The position numbers were made by a program, and so were the translations under genes. A model generated the notes under the pieces. It had not been told where the DNA came from. It saw nothing but the letters and a program-made list of their open reading frames with translations, and did no database searches. From positions 201,988,244 through 202,052,243 of the forward strand of contig CP136061.1 of assembly GCA_032622095.1 (NCBI GenBank): 64,000 nt of DNA, given 5' to 3'. This DNA comes from Siphonodentalium dalli (taxonomy: Eukaryota; Mollusca; Scaphopoda; Gadilida; Siphonodentaliidae). Below are positions 38,001-53,000 of the stretch, in pieces (position 1 is the stretch's first letter; the number at the start of each line of letters is the position of its first letter).

Positions 38001-41000
38001 AACACGGGCCAAGCCTAAAACGACTTCCATGCTCTTTGTCAACATTGTCTAGCTGGTATGAAGGGATGTATAAGGTACTTTATTAAAGACTTATTATGGA
38101 CTTATTTAATAGAATAAAGCCAATCAGTTAGCATCCAAACACTATCCCCATTGGATGAATGTAGCAATCAACTAAGATTGTTGAAAATTCCAACCACATT
38201 TTCTGTACCATTTCATATAACACAATAATTAAACTAGGCACAAGTGTCAATATTCACTAAGGGCATAAACATTGTGGAAATGACTGTGTCACTATTAATC
38301 ACTGCATGTTATTCGTTTATAGGCAGTGACGCTGCTTATTTATTAAAATAACTTTTTTTTTATTAATTATTTGTTATTCCATTCGGAACACCTCAGTGGA
38401 GTGTTTCACATCACTTTAAGACTTTGATTACGGAATCGTTTCTCACATTATATGAGTCGAAGACACCTGTCCAGAAACGCTTCTATCAATTAATATTCAT
38501 TTCATATTGATATTTTCTTATATAATGCGGTAATCAATTGGGGCATTTTTTCATTACTAGTGTTAGAACAGACAGTTATGAAACTTTTAGGAGATCTCAG
38601 ATAGAGATAGAGTTCTCCTGCTTACTATGCTCCGCGAGCCGTAAAATGTTTCAAATTGATTGTATGTATCTTAATTGATAGAAGCAATTCTGGACAGGGG
38701 TCTTTGATTCATATTTATTATTTAACCCTTTACCCAACAAACCGGCCAAAACCGGCCAAATAAAGCTGCAACAGTCTAAAATATCTTCGGTCTGCCTCAA
38801 TAGAACCATACAAATATGGGTATCATTGGAACCGGCTCCTTGACCACATTGTGATAGTTACAGTTATGCCCTGTGCCAATGCATTCTCTTATATATGCGA
38901 GTCGACCATAGGTCGCCTCGCATATATAAGAGAATGCATTGGCCTACCATTTTTAGCTCACCTGAGACGAAGTCTCCGGTGGAGCTATAGTCATCACTCC
39001 TCGTCCGTCGTCCGTCTGTCTGTCCGTCTGTCCGTCCGTCCGTCCGTCTGTCCGTCCGTCAACTTTTAAAAAAACATCTTCTCCTCTGAAACCATCATAC
39101 CAAATTGGTTCATATTTGGTGTGGATGTTCCCTAGGTGACTCTCATTCAGATTTGTTCAAATGAGGTCACTGGGTCAAATAGTTGCCAAACCAGGGTCAT
39201 AACTCTATTCCTCCACAGTAATTCTTACAACAACTTTTTGTCCATAACCATTGTGCCGATTTAGCTAATATTTGGTATGGAGGGTCCTTGGGTGACTGGT
39301 GTTCAGATTTGTTCAAATGAGGTCACCCGGTCAATTAGTTGAGAAACCAGGGCCATAACTCATAGTAATTCTTACAATGACTTCATCTACAAAAATATTG
39401 GGCCGATTTAGCTTATATTTGGTACTGAGGGACCTTGGGTGACTGGGAATCAGATTTGTTCAAATTGGATCACTGGGTCATTAGGGGCAGAGCCAGGGAC
39501 ATAACTCTAAAAACCAAAAAATTACATATTTGGTGTGGATGTTCCCTAGGTGACTGTCATTCAGATTTGTTCAAATGAGGTCACTGTGTCAAACAGTTGC
39601 GAAACCAGGGCCATAACTATATTCCTCCTTGGTAATTCTTATAACGACTTCTTGTCTATAACCATTGTGCCGATTTAGTTTATATTTGGTATGTGGGGTC
39701 ATTGAATGACTGGGGTTCAGATTTGTTCAAATGGGGTCACTGGGTCAAATTCGGGTGCAGGCAGGGCCATAATTCCAAAAAAAATAATAAAAAATTCAGG
39801 AACTCCTTGATCAATTTAACATACAAAAAAAATTATCACCCTCCCCCCACATGACCCAGAACCCCACCCTGCCCCCAATCAACAGCATTCCACCCTATCT
39901 CATTTCCTAACTCACAGGATCTCCCCCACCAGCATATTAAGTCAATTGTATTAGCTACAGACAGCGAGAGTTAATATAAATACACACACAGGCATCAATT
40001 GAGATGTTTATCAGGCTGACAGGTGTGAACGTAATGCACCAGACAGCACTCATGCCAATGTGTGTTATTAAAATAAAAACAAATTATTGTTCTCTAACCT
40101 GAATTTAGTGTGTCTGGCATTTGCAGAATGAGGTTCCCAGAGGGTGAATTTAGTTATGCTACCCTGCACAGCAGTCTAGCATCACCAAATACACTAGCCA
40201 GGGTCCTCATTCTGCTTAAGCCTCATCTTCTGGGAAGTATATAGGCACTTAAATTGACATTTTTACTTACTTTTTTCCCTTCTATTTAGTTTCTATATCC
40301 CCTAATTTGTGAATATAAAATGCATAATTGAGGTGCCCAGTGGGTGCACATCACCAACTGTAACTGGAGAACTTCAATCTAATGCTATGTCTCCCATAGC
40401 AGTTGAGGCCTACACATAATGAGGTCCTCAGAGGGTGAATTTGGTGATGCTAGCCCGCATTGCAGGATTGTGTCATTAAATTCACCCTTATGGGACCTCA
40501 TTGTGCAAATGTCAGACACTATGTTCAGGCTTGGCTGTTCGAATATTATGTTCTTAACCACCAGTATCCAATTGAACTCATTATACCCTGAAAAGAAAAC
40601 TTGGGGGGGGGGGGTATATTGGATTGAATTTGTCAGTATCTATGTCAGACTGTTTTCCCATCCATCCATCTGTCATTATGTCTCTATCCGTCCATCAATT
40701 GTTTTCTTCTCCAGATACATATTAAAGACCAAATGGGTTTAAATATTTAGGTGTGGATGTAAATCCTTGTTTTGAACACAGCTGTAGGAGTAACACAATA
40801 CATTGGTATCACTGGGCAAATGTTTGTGCCATCATTAATTATCTTCATGTCAACAGGTCTCCCAGACATTCTTGTTGCTGATAGTGGCTTTATGAATGGA
40901 ATTTTATCCCATGTTTATCTCAGATACAAATTGCCTGTTTGAAAGATAAAGTTTATTTTTACTATTAATATTAACCATTTCATGACCAGAGTTGTGCTGG

Positions 41001-44000
41001 TGATACCCTGTGCTTGTGCATTCTCTTATATATGCTCCCATGGGAAGCCTCCCATATAAAAGAGAATGCACTGGCTTTCCAGGTCATGGTAATTTTGTTA
41101 AGGCAATAGGCATCCAAATAAATGATGTATGTCATATTCTTGCAGGGATGTCGCCACTGTGTTTGGGGGGGGGGGGTGATTTACAGATTTGTTCAATGAA
41201 ATGTAATTTTTGAGCTCACATCTTCTCTAGACTGAATGGGTTCATATTTGGTGTAGATGTTCCCTAGGTGACTTACATTCATATTTGTTTAAATGAGGTC
41301 ACTCTATCAAATGGTTATGAAGGCAGGGCCATAACTCTTGCTCTCCATAGTAATTCTTAAAAACTACCTCTTCTGCTGTACCATCAGGTTGAACGGGTTC
41401 ATATTTGGTATGAACAGTCCTTGGGTGACCTGGAGTTCTGATTTTTTTTTCAAATGGGGTCATTGGTTTTAAATGGGGTCAACTTGTCAACTAGGGGTCA
41501 AGCAAAGGAAAGTTTTCCTCTTAATATGCTTCCTTCACACAGACCATCAGGTCTATTTTATTGATATTTAGTATGAAGGGTTCTTTGGTATCTGGGATTC
41601 AAATTTATTCAGATGGGGTCACCAGATTAAATAGACTGGGACCAGGGACATAACTGTATGTCTCTATAGTAATACTTAAAAATGTCTTCTCAAGAGAGGT
41701 TGGACTATTTAGCTTACATATAGTATGGAGGATCCTTTAGTGACTGAGATTCAGATTTGTTAACATGAGGTCAACCTGTCAAGAAATGACGGGGCTATGG
41801 CGACTTCACTTAAAACATCTACCTTGGAACTACCTGACTGATTAATCTTGACATATATATGTTGTTTTCGGGTTCATGGATAATTGGGCGTCAAACATGT
41901 CTAAATAGTTTATAAAACGGTGCTTGTGAGATTGGAAATTTCGAACAATTGAGAAAGTTTGAGACGTCAGTTGTGAAATTCTAACCTAAGACTTGGGAAT
42001 CTGGAGCCCGGTCAGGAGGGGATATGTTGAGCTGGAGGGGGATCTGTAGTGTTCCATTGGTAATTTAAAGGTAGATATTCGCTGATCGACATGAAGCCTC
42101 TCTAGCCACATATCCTGTGTAGATCTGCTTCTTTTAAAGTGATTATGAAAAGTTCTGACTGTTATGGTCTCAAGAGTCCCATTCTTATCAGTCTTTGCAG
42201 TCTGGTGAGCGACCCCACAGTCTTTGACTGTCTTGTTTCTTACATTCTTTAACAATTTTATAATTTTTAATGTGTTAAGCCAATGCATTCTCTTATATAT
42301 GCGAGGCGACCTATGGTCGACTCGCATATATAAGAGAATGAATTGGCACAGGGCCCTCCTGTTGGGTAAAGGGTTAATAACCAGGAAACTATATAATATT
42401 TGTTATAAGAAGAGATAGACCATCTGGCCAGATATATATAACCACATATAACCGCACTCTGCCAGTCAGCAAATTATCATCTCTGTAATATCAGACGAAT
42501 ACGGTGGTATCTGACCAGATCTGCCACAGAAGTATTAGTGCATGCATTCATCACTAGCCGTTTGGACTACCGAAATTCTTTGATGTACAGTGTTAACCAA
42601 AAACAAATGTCAAGACTGCAGCGAATACAAAACACCATGGCCAGAGTGGTGTGTAAGATCCCACATAAAGATCACATTACCCGGACATTGTTCACACTAC
42701 ATTGGCTTCCTTTTTCCTGAAGGTTGACAGTAGTTTTGGTGATGTATCGTTTTCCATAGCCAGACCTACTCTCTGGAATTCTCTACCGTTGATCGTCCGC
42801 TGCTGTCCTGGATATAATGAATTCAAAGATCTTTTGAAAACTCATTTATTCACAGAATATTATTCTGAACATTTAGGCGTAGAACTATAATGAAGCAGCT
42901 TTCAATGCGGGCTACATAATTATCGCTTGTTTAAACTGTAAATTTTGCAATTTGTTTATTTATTTTAATATTGTCAAGCACCTTGAAACCTCGTGATACA
43001 GTAATGCTCTAAACGATCGACTCCTTAACCACAGCAGAATTATAGGTAATTTTTCAGGATTTAGTCTGAAATATGGCTTGTTGCCATTCATCGGAAAGCT
43101 CTCACAAGCCATATTTCCGACTAAATCCTGAAAAATTACCCATAATTCTTATGTGGTTAAGGAGTCGATTACTTAGGGCATTACTGTATGTGCGCTATTC
43201 ATGAAATGTGTGATATGATTAGGAGATAAACATACCCTGTTGAGTTGTACATTCTGGGATTCGAGCATGAAAACAGTTTGTGAACGAGCCGGCTTGCCGG
43301 CGAGTTCACAAACTGTTTTCATGCTCGAATCCCAGAATGTACAACGAAACAGGGTACGTTTATCTCCATTGTAATTCAATCTAGCAAGGAATTTGCAAAA
43401 CAACTGTATAAAAAGTATAATTTAGTCATTTTCATGACACGAATCGAGACTTTCATTTCGCCGTTGTCACCGTGCACAAATCATTGGGTTTGTTCATTGC
43501 GTTACTCGGAACACTGCTCCGTAACCATTTCCTGTGGGGCTGGTTGGCTCGTTTCGCTACTCCATTCTGCGCCGATGAAATTGTGCCGTGTCACATTCAG
43601 ATTTGATGCACGCTGAAGCGACCGATGAACGGTATCTTATAGACAACAACGCGCTGGTGTGCTCGTTTCGCTACTCGTTCTGCGCCGATGAAATTTGACC
43701 GTGCTACATTCAGATTTGATGCACGCTGAAGCGGCCGATGTCGGTGAATCGAAAACAAAAGTTAGCTGCTTTCGGCCAATCAGAATGCTTGTTTTTAGTG
43801 ACAAATACTCAATTGAATTACAATATGATATAGATACGTTTCTCAGGGATAGACTACTCGTCCTAAAAAAACTTGTTCTTGAAGCGTATTTATGACCCGC
43901 CATAAATAAGTAAATATATAAATACTGCTCATCCCTATTCATATGACAGAAATCTTTGTGACAAAAGTTGACAACATACATTTCTATAAAAATAAATCAC

Positions 44001-47000
44001 TGTTTAACAAGTCCTTGTCTGTATATAGCAATACATATATATTGTATATAAATAAACACCAACCTTGTGGAATAAAGTTTGATGCCAGTGCTCACTTTAG
44101 AGACGAGGGTTTGATAATTTTTTACGGATGTAGTTCCCATGTTTCATAAGTCATATTGTGTCCACACAACATTTATTACAAATCTGGGGGTTTGACATTA
44201 ATCGTAAATGTGATTGACATCAATTTCATCAGTCCTGATTTGGTATGTTGTCCATATATAGTGTCTTTGGTGAGTCTCCACACAAAAAGTACAATAGATA
44301 TAAAAATCTATATCTGCCTATCTCATCACTTTGAAAAATAAAAATTCCTGAGATACGAACTATTTTGTTTATCTGGCCTCAGCAACTGTTTGGTGATATT
44401 AGCAACCACAAGCGTGTGTTGGTGCTTATACCTTAGGTGCAGGTGAATTATGTCTTCATATATTTTTTTCTATATTTGCTAAAACGATGAGCCAAATTCT
44501 GGTGGCGTGTACATTATTTTGTGAAATTGACACGTGATTTCCAGTTAGCAACTGTCTGGAGATTATTAATTTGCGGAATCTGCAGTGGACCAACAAGATG
44601 AAAATAAAATTGTCAACTTCACAACTTCAGAAGAATTCCCATGTGATTTTGGCATATAAGTATCATTTAGACCAATTTCATTAGTTAGCTTAATGAAAAC
44701 CAGAGAAGACGTCATGACATGGTCCATGACATCATTTACATCATGTTGGCTTTGGGGGCCAGAATCCAGACAAGATTGCACAATTCATGAAAATACTTGT
44801 CATGTCATCTCCACCGGGGCCCATTACATGCTGTTACATAAATTATTATAAGCATTATATGTCACCAATAGAAATTTAAGGCAGAGCGTGTGTGGTTGCT
44901 CCACTACGTGTCATGTACAATTCATATTAGTTGAACACTACCTTTCTTCAGTTGGCAAAGTGTCCGGGTACTCACTTATCAGTTTGATTCACTGAAATAA
45001 GCACATATTATTATATGCTTACCCATAAAATAGCAGGAATTTTATCACGCACCATGCTGCTGTGATCCGGCCGTGACATGTGATTTTTTTATATTTCGAC
45101 TGAGATTGACACAGACTTGTTAGTTTTGATTCCGTGTTTCTTTGCCCAAGTCTTGTTGATTTATCTAGGTCATTGTGCATTTATGATTTGTAGGAAGGAT
45201 TCATCCTAGTATTGTTCAAATTGCTGTACTATTAAAAGCAACTTTGGGCTTTAATAATGTGCATATAATAAAAAGAATACACTGTAATACCTGCAGTTTT
45301 TTTGTTTGAATAACTGAAACATCTCATTCGTGTCTGGAAAGAAATATCAAATTTTCACTCATGGCTTGCAGCCGCTCGTGAAAATTATATATTTTTCTCC
45401 ATACACTCATGAGATATTTCTGTATTCAAATAAAAACTGTAGGTATTCTCTATATATTAATTTAACTATCAATAATTTTGAGTTTCTTCTGTTGTTGTTT
45501 GCTGGATGATATTGAGCTTTCCCTCTGTAGCAGACTGTCCAACATGTTCAATATCTCCATGATTGTAAAGAGTTACTATTCATGTTTCTTATAGGATAGC
45601 TGTCCATCTCCATCCAAGAAGAAGAAATTGGAATCTTTCAAGTCATTTGATAGTAACAGCAACCCACCATTAGTGATAGTATTTGAAGACTTGGAGAGCA
45701 TTCAACGACCATGTACTTCAAGATCTTGTTGTGATTTGCAGGTTTGTTTCAAGTCTGTAAATAATGTGTCTGTCATTTGCAGAATGAGGTCCCCAAAGGG
45801 TGAATTTAGTTACTCTAGCGGGCTAGCATCACTATATTCATCCTCTGGGGATCTCATTCTGCTTAGGCCTCAACTGTTATGGGAGACCTACAGACTGAAT
45901 TTCCCCAGTTGAAGTTGATGATGTTCACCCATTAGTCACCTCGATTATGAATTTTATCTTCTGCAAATTATGGGATATAGAAACTTCCCAGAAGGAAAAA
46001 AAGTAACTAAAAACAATGTTAAATTGAGACTACAGATACTTCCCAGAAGATGAGAAAGTGAATTTGGTGATACTAGCCCACTGTGCTGGATAGTGTCACT
46101 AAATTCACCCTTCGTGGACCTCATTCTGCAAATGACAGACACACTATTTGCAGGATTTATATATTTTCAGCCATTCTTTTTATCTTGCTGGTGTTACCCT
46201 TTTTTTTACCAAATGGAATCACCCATCTGTTATAAAAGTTATTAAAGGCAGGCAGATTTTTATATTTATTTTTTTCTGCAAAAATTCCCAGCATGCAGGT
46301 TTTTGTTCCCACTTTTTGCAACAAAAATTCCCCAACAGGCAGGTATTTATGTGTTTACTCCCAAATTAACAAAAATCATATTAAGTGCTAATATAATTAC
46401 AATATAATAGTCTGTTGTATAGCCCAAGTACATGCAGTTTAAACAACCATTAAGATTGATGACATTGTGTTGTGAAGCCGAGCAGCAGGATGATTTATAA
46501 TTTTGTATTTTCGGTGGGCCATAAAAATCACTCAGCTGGCCAAATTTTTACGATAAATTCTGTGTGAACACTCTAACAGTTCAGAGGTACATGTACCCTA
46601 AAAATACTATTTAGAAAACAAAAAAGTAAATAACAAACCTACCAAAAATTAAACTTTGGACATGGAATGAGCAGATTTTACTGACACTTAAGCTACACAA
46701 TGTTGGTTATCTGTTTCTCAGACCCTTTTTTTTCCAAATGGGCAGGCAGGTTTTCATTTTTATTTCTTACCCACCAAATTACCTGACAGGCAGGTTTCTA
46801 TTTATTTTTTTTTACCCACAAAATTACCTGGCAGGTAGGTTTTTATTTTCTGTTATTTAATATGACCAAAATTTCCCAGCAGGCAGAGGTCTTCATATGT
46901 TTACTGCCGAATTATAAAAAAAAACATTGTCTCTCATGAAAAACGAGTAAGTGTTCATGCAATTTTAATGCAACACTGTCTGTTGTACAACCAAGGTACA

Positions 47001-50000
47001 TTGTACATACAATTTAAACATTATTTTCTCTGAATTCATCCCCGCCAGAATATAAGAGAGCTTTTATTATTGGAATTAATCTTTAAGGGTCAGACGCACA
47101 TTTTGCCAAAATTTCCTGGTATTTCAAAATGTATTTTCTCTAAATCTATCAGGAATATCTTTGTGAAATTTTGTGCAAGAGATAATTTTGATACCATACA
47201 TAAGAATCATTGGACAATTGGTTATTATAATCTCATTTACTTTACTTTTATGGCATGAAAAATCTTTAAAATTTCACTGTGTTCAGGTACCGAGAACTAC
47301 TGTAAAACATATTTTTTTCGAAAGTGCATTTCATATATACATGATATCATATCTGAAGATCATGAGAGGAGACTTAATTTTTCTTGATTCATGAAATTAA
47401 ATGATTATTTTCAATCAGAAAGACAACTACCATAAATAATTTTTTATTATTGAGAATTTTCATGCCATGCTTGTTGGTCAATGAAAAATTGGGCTCAGTT
47501 GAGTTCTGGGTCATGAGTTCATAACCAAGTTAAATCTGACCACTATATCTCTTAACACTGTGGCCTAATTTCTGTTGATTGCTCCCTGCTTGAGTGAACA
47601 GCACCACATTTGAACATTTGTTTTCATTGGGCTGGCATATTTTATGGCATGCTTTATTCTTCATTATAATATATGGGGGTATGATGCTATAATATGCAAT
47701 TAAAAAGCTAACTCAACATTATGATACAAATGAAGCCTCCTCTCATGGAGTCAAGACAATAAGCTATTTGATGGTTGACATGTTGTTTGAAATAATAAAT
47801 TTTTCTGGCAGTTCTCGGTACCTAAAGGGACAAAAACAAAACAAATATTTTCCACCTCTCAAATGTATTAAAATCCATTATTGTTATTGTCTCTTTATAA
47901 TTGCTCTGATTCTATATACAATGAAAATTATCATATGTAAAATTCAAGATTTTTCACCAGATATTTCCAGAGAAATTCTTTGTTGAAAATCACTTGCCAT
48001 TTCTGGCTGGATTTACTGTGATTTATGCAAAACGTGCGTCTCCCCCTTAAGATCCATGGAATAACAGCGCCTTTGAAGGGCAGATGTTGAGGAGGGCAGA
48101 CATTTTGTTGCAGGGAAGCTTACAGGACAGAAACTGGATATTGCTACTTTTGGTTTCGCAATATATATAGAGTTGCCTCTCTTGGATCAGTGTATTCTTA
48201 CAACAGAGATTCTAGACATGTTGTGAGCTGAGCAGCAGTATGTTTAATAATTTAAATTTTCGGTGGGCCATAAAAAGCTCACAGCGGGCCATATTTTTAT
48301 GAGGCAGCTGTGTCCGAGAAACAGAACTTTAATATTGCTCAGCCTTAACCCTTTGGCGAGTAGAATGACATATATGTCGCCGTACGGTTCACGAGTGGAG
48401 CGACATATATGTCATTTCAGGAAGTGTCATTTTTATGTAGACATAACTTCAATTGATCATCTGATTTATAAATGATTTGTATAGGAGATATTTTGATTAA
48501 TATAATGTCCCAATGTATAAGTGCAATTGATTATGATAGCACACGTAAACAGAAAATTCACATCAATTAAAACAAAATATTGGACCTTTTGACCTGAATT
48601 TGTTAATAATTATTGCTATGACGTTGATGTTAAACTCAAGCATGACGTCATGTATATGACGTTATAAATACTCTCCAAAGGGTTGACAATGAATTTATGT
48701 AGCTTAATTCCTGTTTCAGTAATTACATAAGAAGTCTGCCATTTGTGATGGTGTTTGGTATAGCCACCTCAGTGACGGCTATCCACCGTTTGCTTCCTAA
48801 TGCTGTGTCATCTCTGCTGTGTATAGAGAAATTCCAGGCTCCACCATCAGCTCAATATCTTACACAAGTTATAGACAAGGTATAAACGAGATAATAGCCA
48901 GGTCTCCAAATATTGTGCTGGACATTTACAGAATGAGGTCCCCAGAGGGTAAATTTAGTGATGCTATTTCGCAGGCGGGCTAGCATCAATAAATTCACCC
49001 TCTGGTGACCTCATTCTGCTTAGGTTTCATCTCCACTGGAAAGTATCTTTATTATTAAATTAACGAGTGTTTTAGTTTTGAAAGTTTATTTTCTTTTTTA
49101 GTTTAGCAAACGACACAATGCATAATTGAGGTGCCCAATGGGTGCACATCACCAATTTCACCATTGGGAACTTAAATCTGTGTCTAGGTCTCCCATAGCA
49201 GAAGAGGCAATGCAGAATGAGATCCCCCAGAGGATGAATTTGGTGATGTTAGCCCACTGTGTGGGGTAGCATCACTAAATTCACCCTCTGGGGACCTCAT
49301 TCTGTAAATGTCCACCCACCATATTTTGAGGCCTGATAATAACCATTTTCAACTACATGTGCAGCATTGTTTTTTTGCTATGATATTGCTACAGAGGTGC
49401 ATCTGGCATGAAAATGCTTTTACGAATATCAAATTGAGAATCATGATTCTGATTCTCGTCAGATTTTAAGCTCTGAGAAGACAGATAGAAAATCAGATAA
49501 TTCAAGAGCAGAATGATTCATATTCATTTGTTGGAAATGTTCAGAAAAAATGTTCAACAATGACCTGTGGTCGCTTGTTGAGATTATTATCTGAACATTG
49601 CCTAAGGGACCAACTTCAATGAGTATATTTTAAAGAAAGGATTAAAGATGGGGTATCTCTTCCCTAAGTTTTTTGTATAGATTCGGGGGTGTAAAATAAC
49701 AAATCATATGAGTCAGGGAAACCAGTTAACTGGGGCTTATCACATGGAAATGAATTTTTCTATGAATCGGGACAGTATATATGGCTATTTTTAGATTATT
49801 ACTACATTTTGATTGAAAATTTATCTTTTAAGACACTTTTATGTGAATTATTTGTAATACCAGATGTTTCTCATGTGTTTGGGAACAGCAATGCTCTAAT
49901 ATAAGGTGCTTTCAAAACGAGTTTCGTAGATATTTTTGTTGTTGTTGAAAGTTGTGTCAGGAAGAGATGGACCATCTTTAAGTAATCCCACACAAATAGT

Positions 50001-53000
50001 TACTTCTTTATCACTTTTCATTTATTTTAGATCCTTCTCACCTCACAGTTTCCATTCAAGCTGGGTGCTAAAGTCTTTCAGTTGTTACTAGATATATTCC
50101 TGTTCCATGATTTCTCTGTCCTGAACTTTGTGCGAGGGCTACAGGTAGGTTTAGTCTTCAAAATTCCATGCTACAGCTGTCAAGAATTGTAATATGGCAT
50201 TGTCTAAACCAGCACACGATTCTCACCCTGATTGGACAGTAACTTGGGCTCCTTCATGGCATCATTAGCGATACAATTTTATAATAAACTTTTTTAAATA
50301 TGATGCTTCGACCTCTCAATAATTCAAATCACAAACTGGTCGGATTATTCCTAGTCCGAAAAAAGGACATCATTCTTGACGTTACACCCTGAAGAGAAGG
50401 CTTTCTTACATTTCTTTCAGCTCAATGCAAAACTGATAGAGAATGAAATTATGCTGAGGTAACCTAATCAGTTTCTCGCAAAACAAATGATGAGATTACA
50501 TTTCTCGTTTTTGTTTTTGTATGCCAGACCATTTAGCTCACATAACTGATATTTCCGACCACTTTTTGTGGCAACAGCTCTAAACAGTAATTGTAAAAAA
50601 TATCCACCCCTGGTTAAGTGGTCCTGCTGATTTGCTATGATGTTGGTGGCTGATGTCAGAATTATGCTGTTAAGAAAATGTACCGTTATCATTTATTGTG
50701 TTATCATTTTTGCGTTGTTTGTTGTTATAATAATACAGTTTATAGCCACGGATCCACGATATGTGCTCTCGGGCTTTACACAAAATAATATAAATCATAC
50801 AAATAACATGTTAACAAGCAAACATAATACATACAGCTGTAGTGACGAATTGGCATCTGCTGTTGAATTATTGACACTGTGAGTGACCGAATGCCCTTTT
50901 GAACAAGTGATACTTTAAATTGATCAATAGGTTGCAGAGCGTTAAGGTGGTCTGGCAATAAATTCCAGAACCTGGGACCGGCCACGGAAAATGCGCGGTG
51001 GCCGCATGTTATTAGATTACCATGAGTATGTATCAACAAGTTCGACTTTGCAGACATAAGTGGTCTAGGTGGTTGATAACGTACAACGATATCGGATAGG
51101 TAAAATGGTGCCAAGCCATTTAAACGATTAACATTGTTTTGAAATGAACTCTTTCCTCGATCGGAAGCCAATGCAGTTTATCCAGTATAGGAGTTATGAA
51201 ACATTCAGGCACTGATATTTTTGTTTATATTTCAACAATGGCAGCGCTAGTGCATGCAAAGCAGGAATAGACATCTTGATCATGGTCGGTTTGTAACAAC
51301 CAACACACCATTAAAATATTTAATAACGTGTGTTTTTGAATGTTTTACACACCTATGCTTTTCGTCAATTTTTATCGGTTCTTGAATGTTTATTTCAGAT
51401 AATGGCTTTTCTTTGATTCGTTCAGATACCCAAACACCGTGAAAATGACAACATTAGATAAAATAATGGTATAATTTTAACAGCATCAGTTTGTCATACC
51501 AGCATCATAGTATAGCAGTTCTTCAGGATCCACCAATATCATAGCAAATTAGCAGGACCACATAACCAGGGGTGGTATCTATTGGACTCAATTGAATGCA
51601 GAACATATCATTTGCTTCTTTTTATAGCAGATCTTCATAAATGTATTCTGCTTTTTTGTTATCAATTTAAAAATCTATCCGCAGTTTTGCCTCATGGATC
51701 ATTACCACAGCAACTCTCTCAGTTATTTATGTACAAACAAGAAAAGTGCAATAAACCAGATCGCTGCCATGGAATCAAACTCAGTTGAATCTCTCAGGAA
51801 GGTCCCATCATTTATGAGGTAAGAACTCACAACTTTTTAACCCTTTATTTACTAAATACTCATTGTCGAGTCATCAAGTTCTCTGCATTGAATTGAAATA
51901 ATTCTACACTTGTATTATTTGTTCATCTGTCTGTTTATATTTCCAGACTATTTGCAAGATAAATAATAGACAATTCTTTAAATGTATATATTTTTTAACT
52001 GAATTGGAGAATCCATTCAGTGAAAAAAGTGTTGAATTTACTGTTCAAATTAAAAAAATAAACATGAATCAACACAAGACTAACTGTCAATAGATTTACC
52101 TCCCGCATGACATTTCTTATTTCTCAAAATTGATCTTGTTTCGAAGATTATTGTTTTGTAGGGTTTTTAATTTTGTGGTTATTAGCAACCATGAAAACCA
52201 CGAAAATTGAACCACCACGAATAACTGTACTTTTACAGTATATCATTATTTTAGACTAAAACTAATCACTGTTGGTATGTTTGATATAATATTACTAAGC
52301 ATTGATTGGGGCATTGACACAGAAATTACTGTATCATGATACACCACAACAAATTGTTTGCAACACACGGATAAATATTGCAATGGTTTGCGACAAATAT
52401 TCGCTGCCAGCTTTTTGGGAAGGACTGGTTGTTGCTTTATCAATTTTCTGTGAAACCTTAACCCTCTCATGATGGGAGCTGTGCTGGTGCAGCATTAAAG
52501 ATCATGTGCCAGTGCATATATAAGAGAATGCACTGGCCTATAAGGTCATGGTAAATATTGTTAGGTCAATACATACTCTTTTATATGCGAGGCTCTCTAT
52601 AGGAGACTCGCATGTATAAGAGAATGCATTGGCACAGGGTTTTCGCAAAATATCAGGAAGCTCCAGTCATGGATGGGTTAACTCCAAGTAGGGTCCTACG
52701 AATATTCAATGTTCAATTCGTTATTTGTTTCCGTCTGGATAATCAATTTGTATTCGATAGAAAATGGTCGAATATCCTGACTTAAATGGTATAGGTGTTC
52801 GTAACGGTTCATTCTATGGTTCTTCCTCCAGGAAGCGCCAGTCATTGAAGGGTTAAGGGAAATTTCAAAATGATCTATGCCTTAGATTCTGAGTCAGAGT
52901 TCACTTTGTTTGAAGAGACTCATGCTTGAATGCAAGCCTTGAAATAGTGTGTCTGTCATTTGCATAATGAGGTCCCCAGAGGGTGAATTTAGTGATGCTA

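Larger units (their letters stand above)
38726..42373. mobile_element. Possible 3.65-kb TTAA-flanked element (piggyBac-like ends)
   Basis: TTAA|CCCTTTACCCAACA at 38722 and TGTTGGGTAAAGGG|TTAA ending at 42377 are exact inverted ends with TTAA flanks. Inside each end is a ~70-bp palindrome (38875..38945 and 42280..42350), and the two palindromes are reverse complements of each other, including their asymmetric loops. The interior holds a (GTCC)n repeat, a family D copy, a family C copy and an unidentified minus-strand frame (41986..42327). It may be one element or two truncated relatives. Confidence 0.5.

Noticed and set aside
38851-39069. A frame ending in serine/valine repeats (SVRPSVCPSV)
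   Set aside because: This is translated (GTCC)n microsatellite plus a MITE palindrome.
45715-45741. The literal exon 7 tail SRSCCDLQ as a lineage-specific sequence
   Set aside because: It leads directly to a stop after splicing, whereas the +1 frame matches human ORC3 without gaps and splices in phase.
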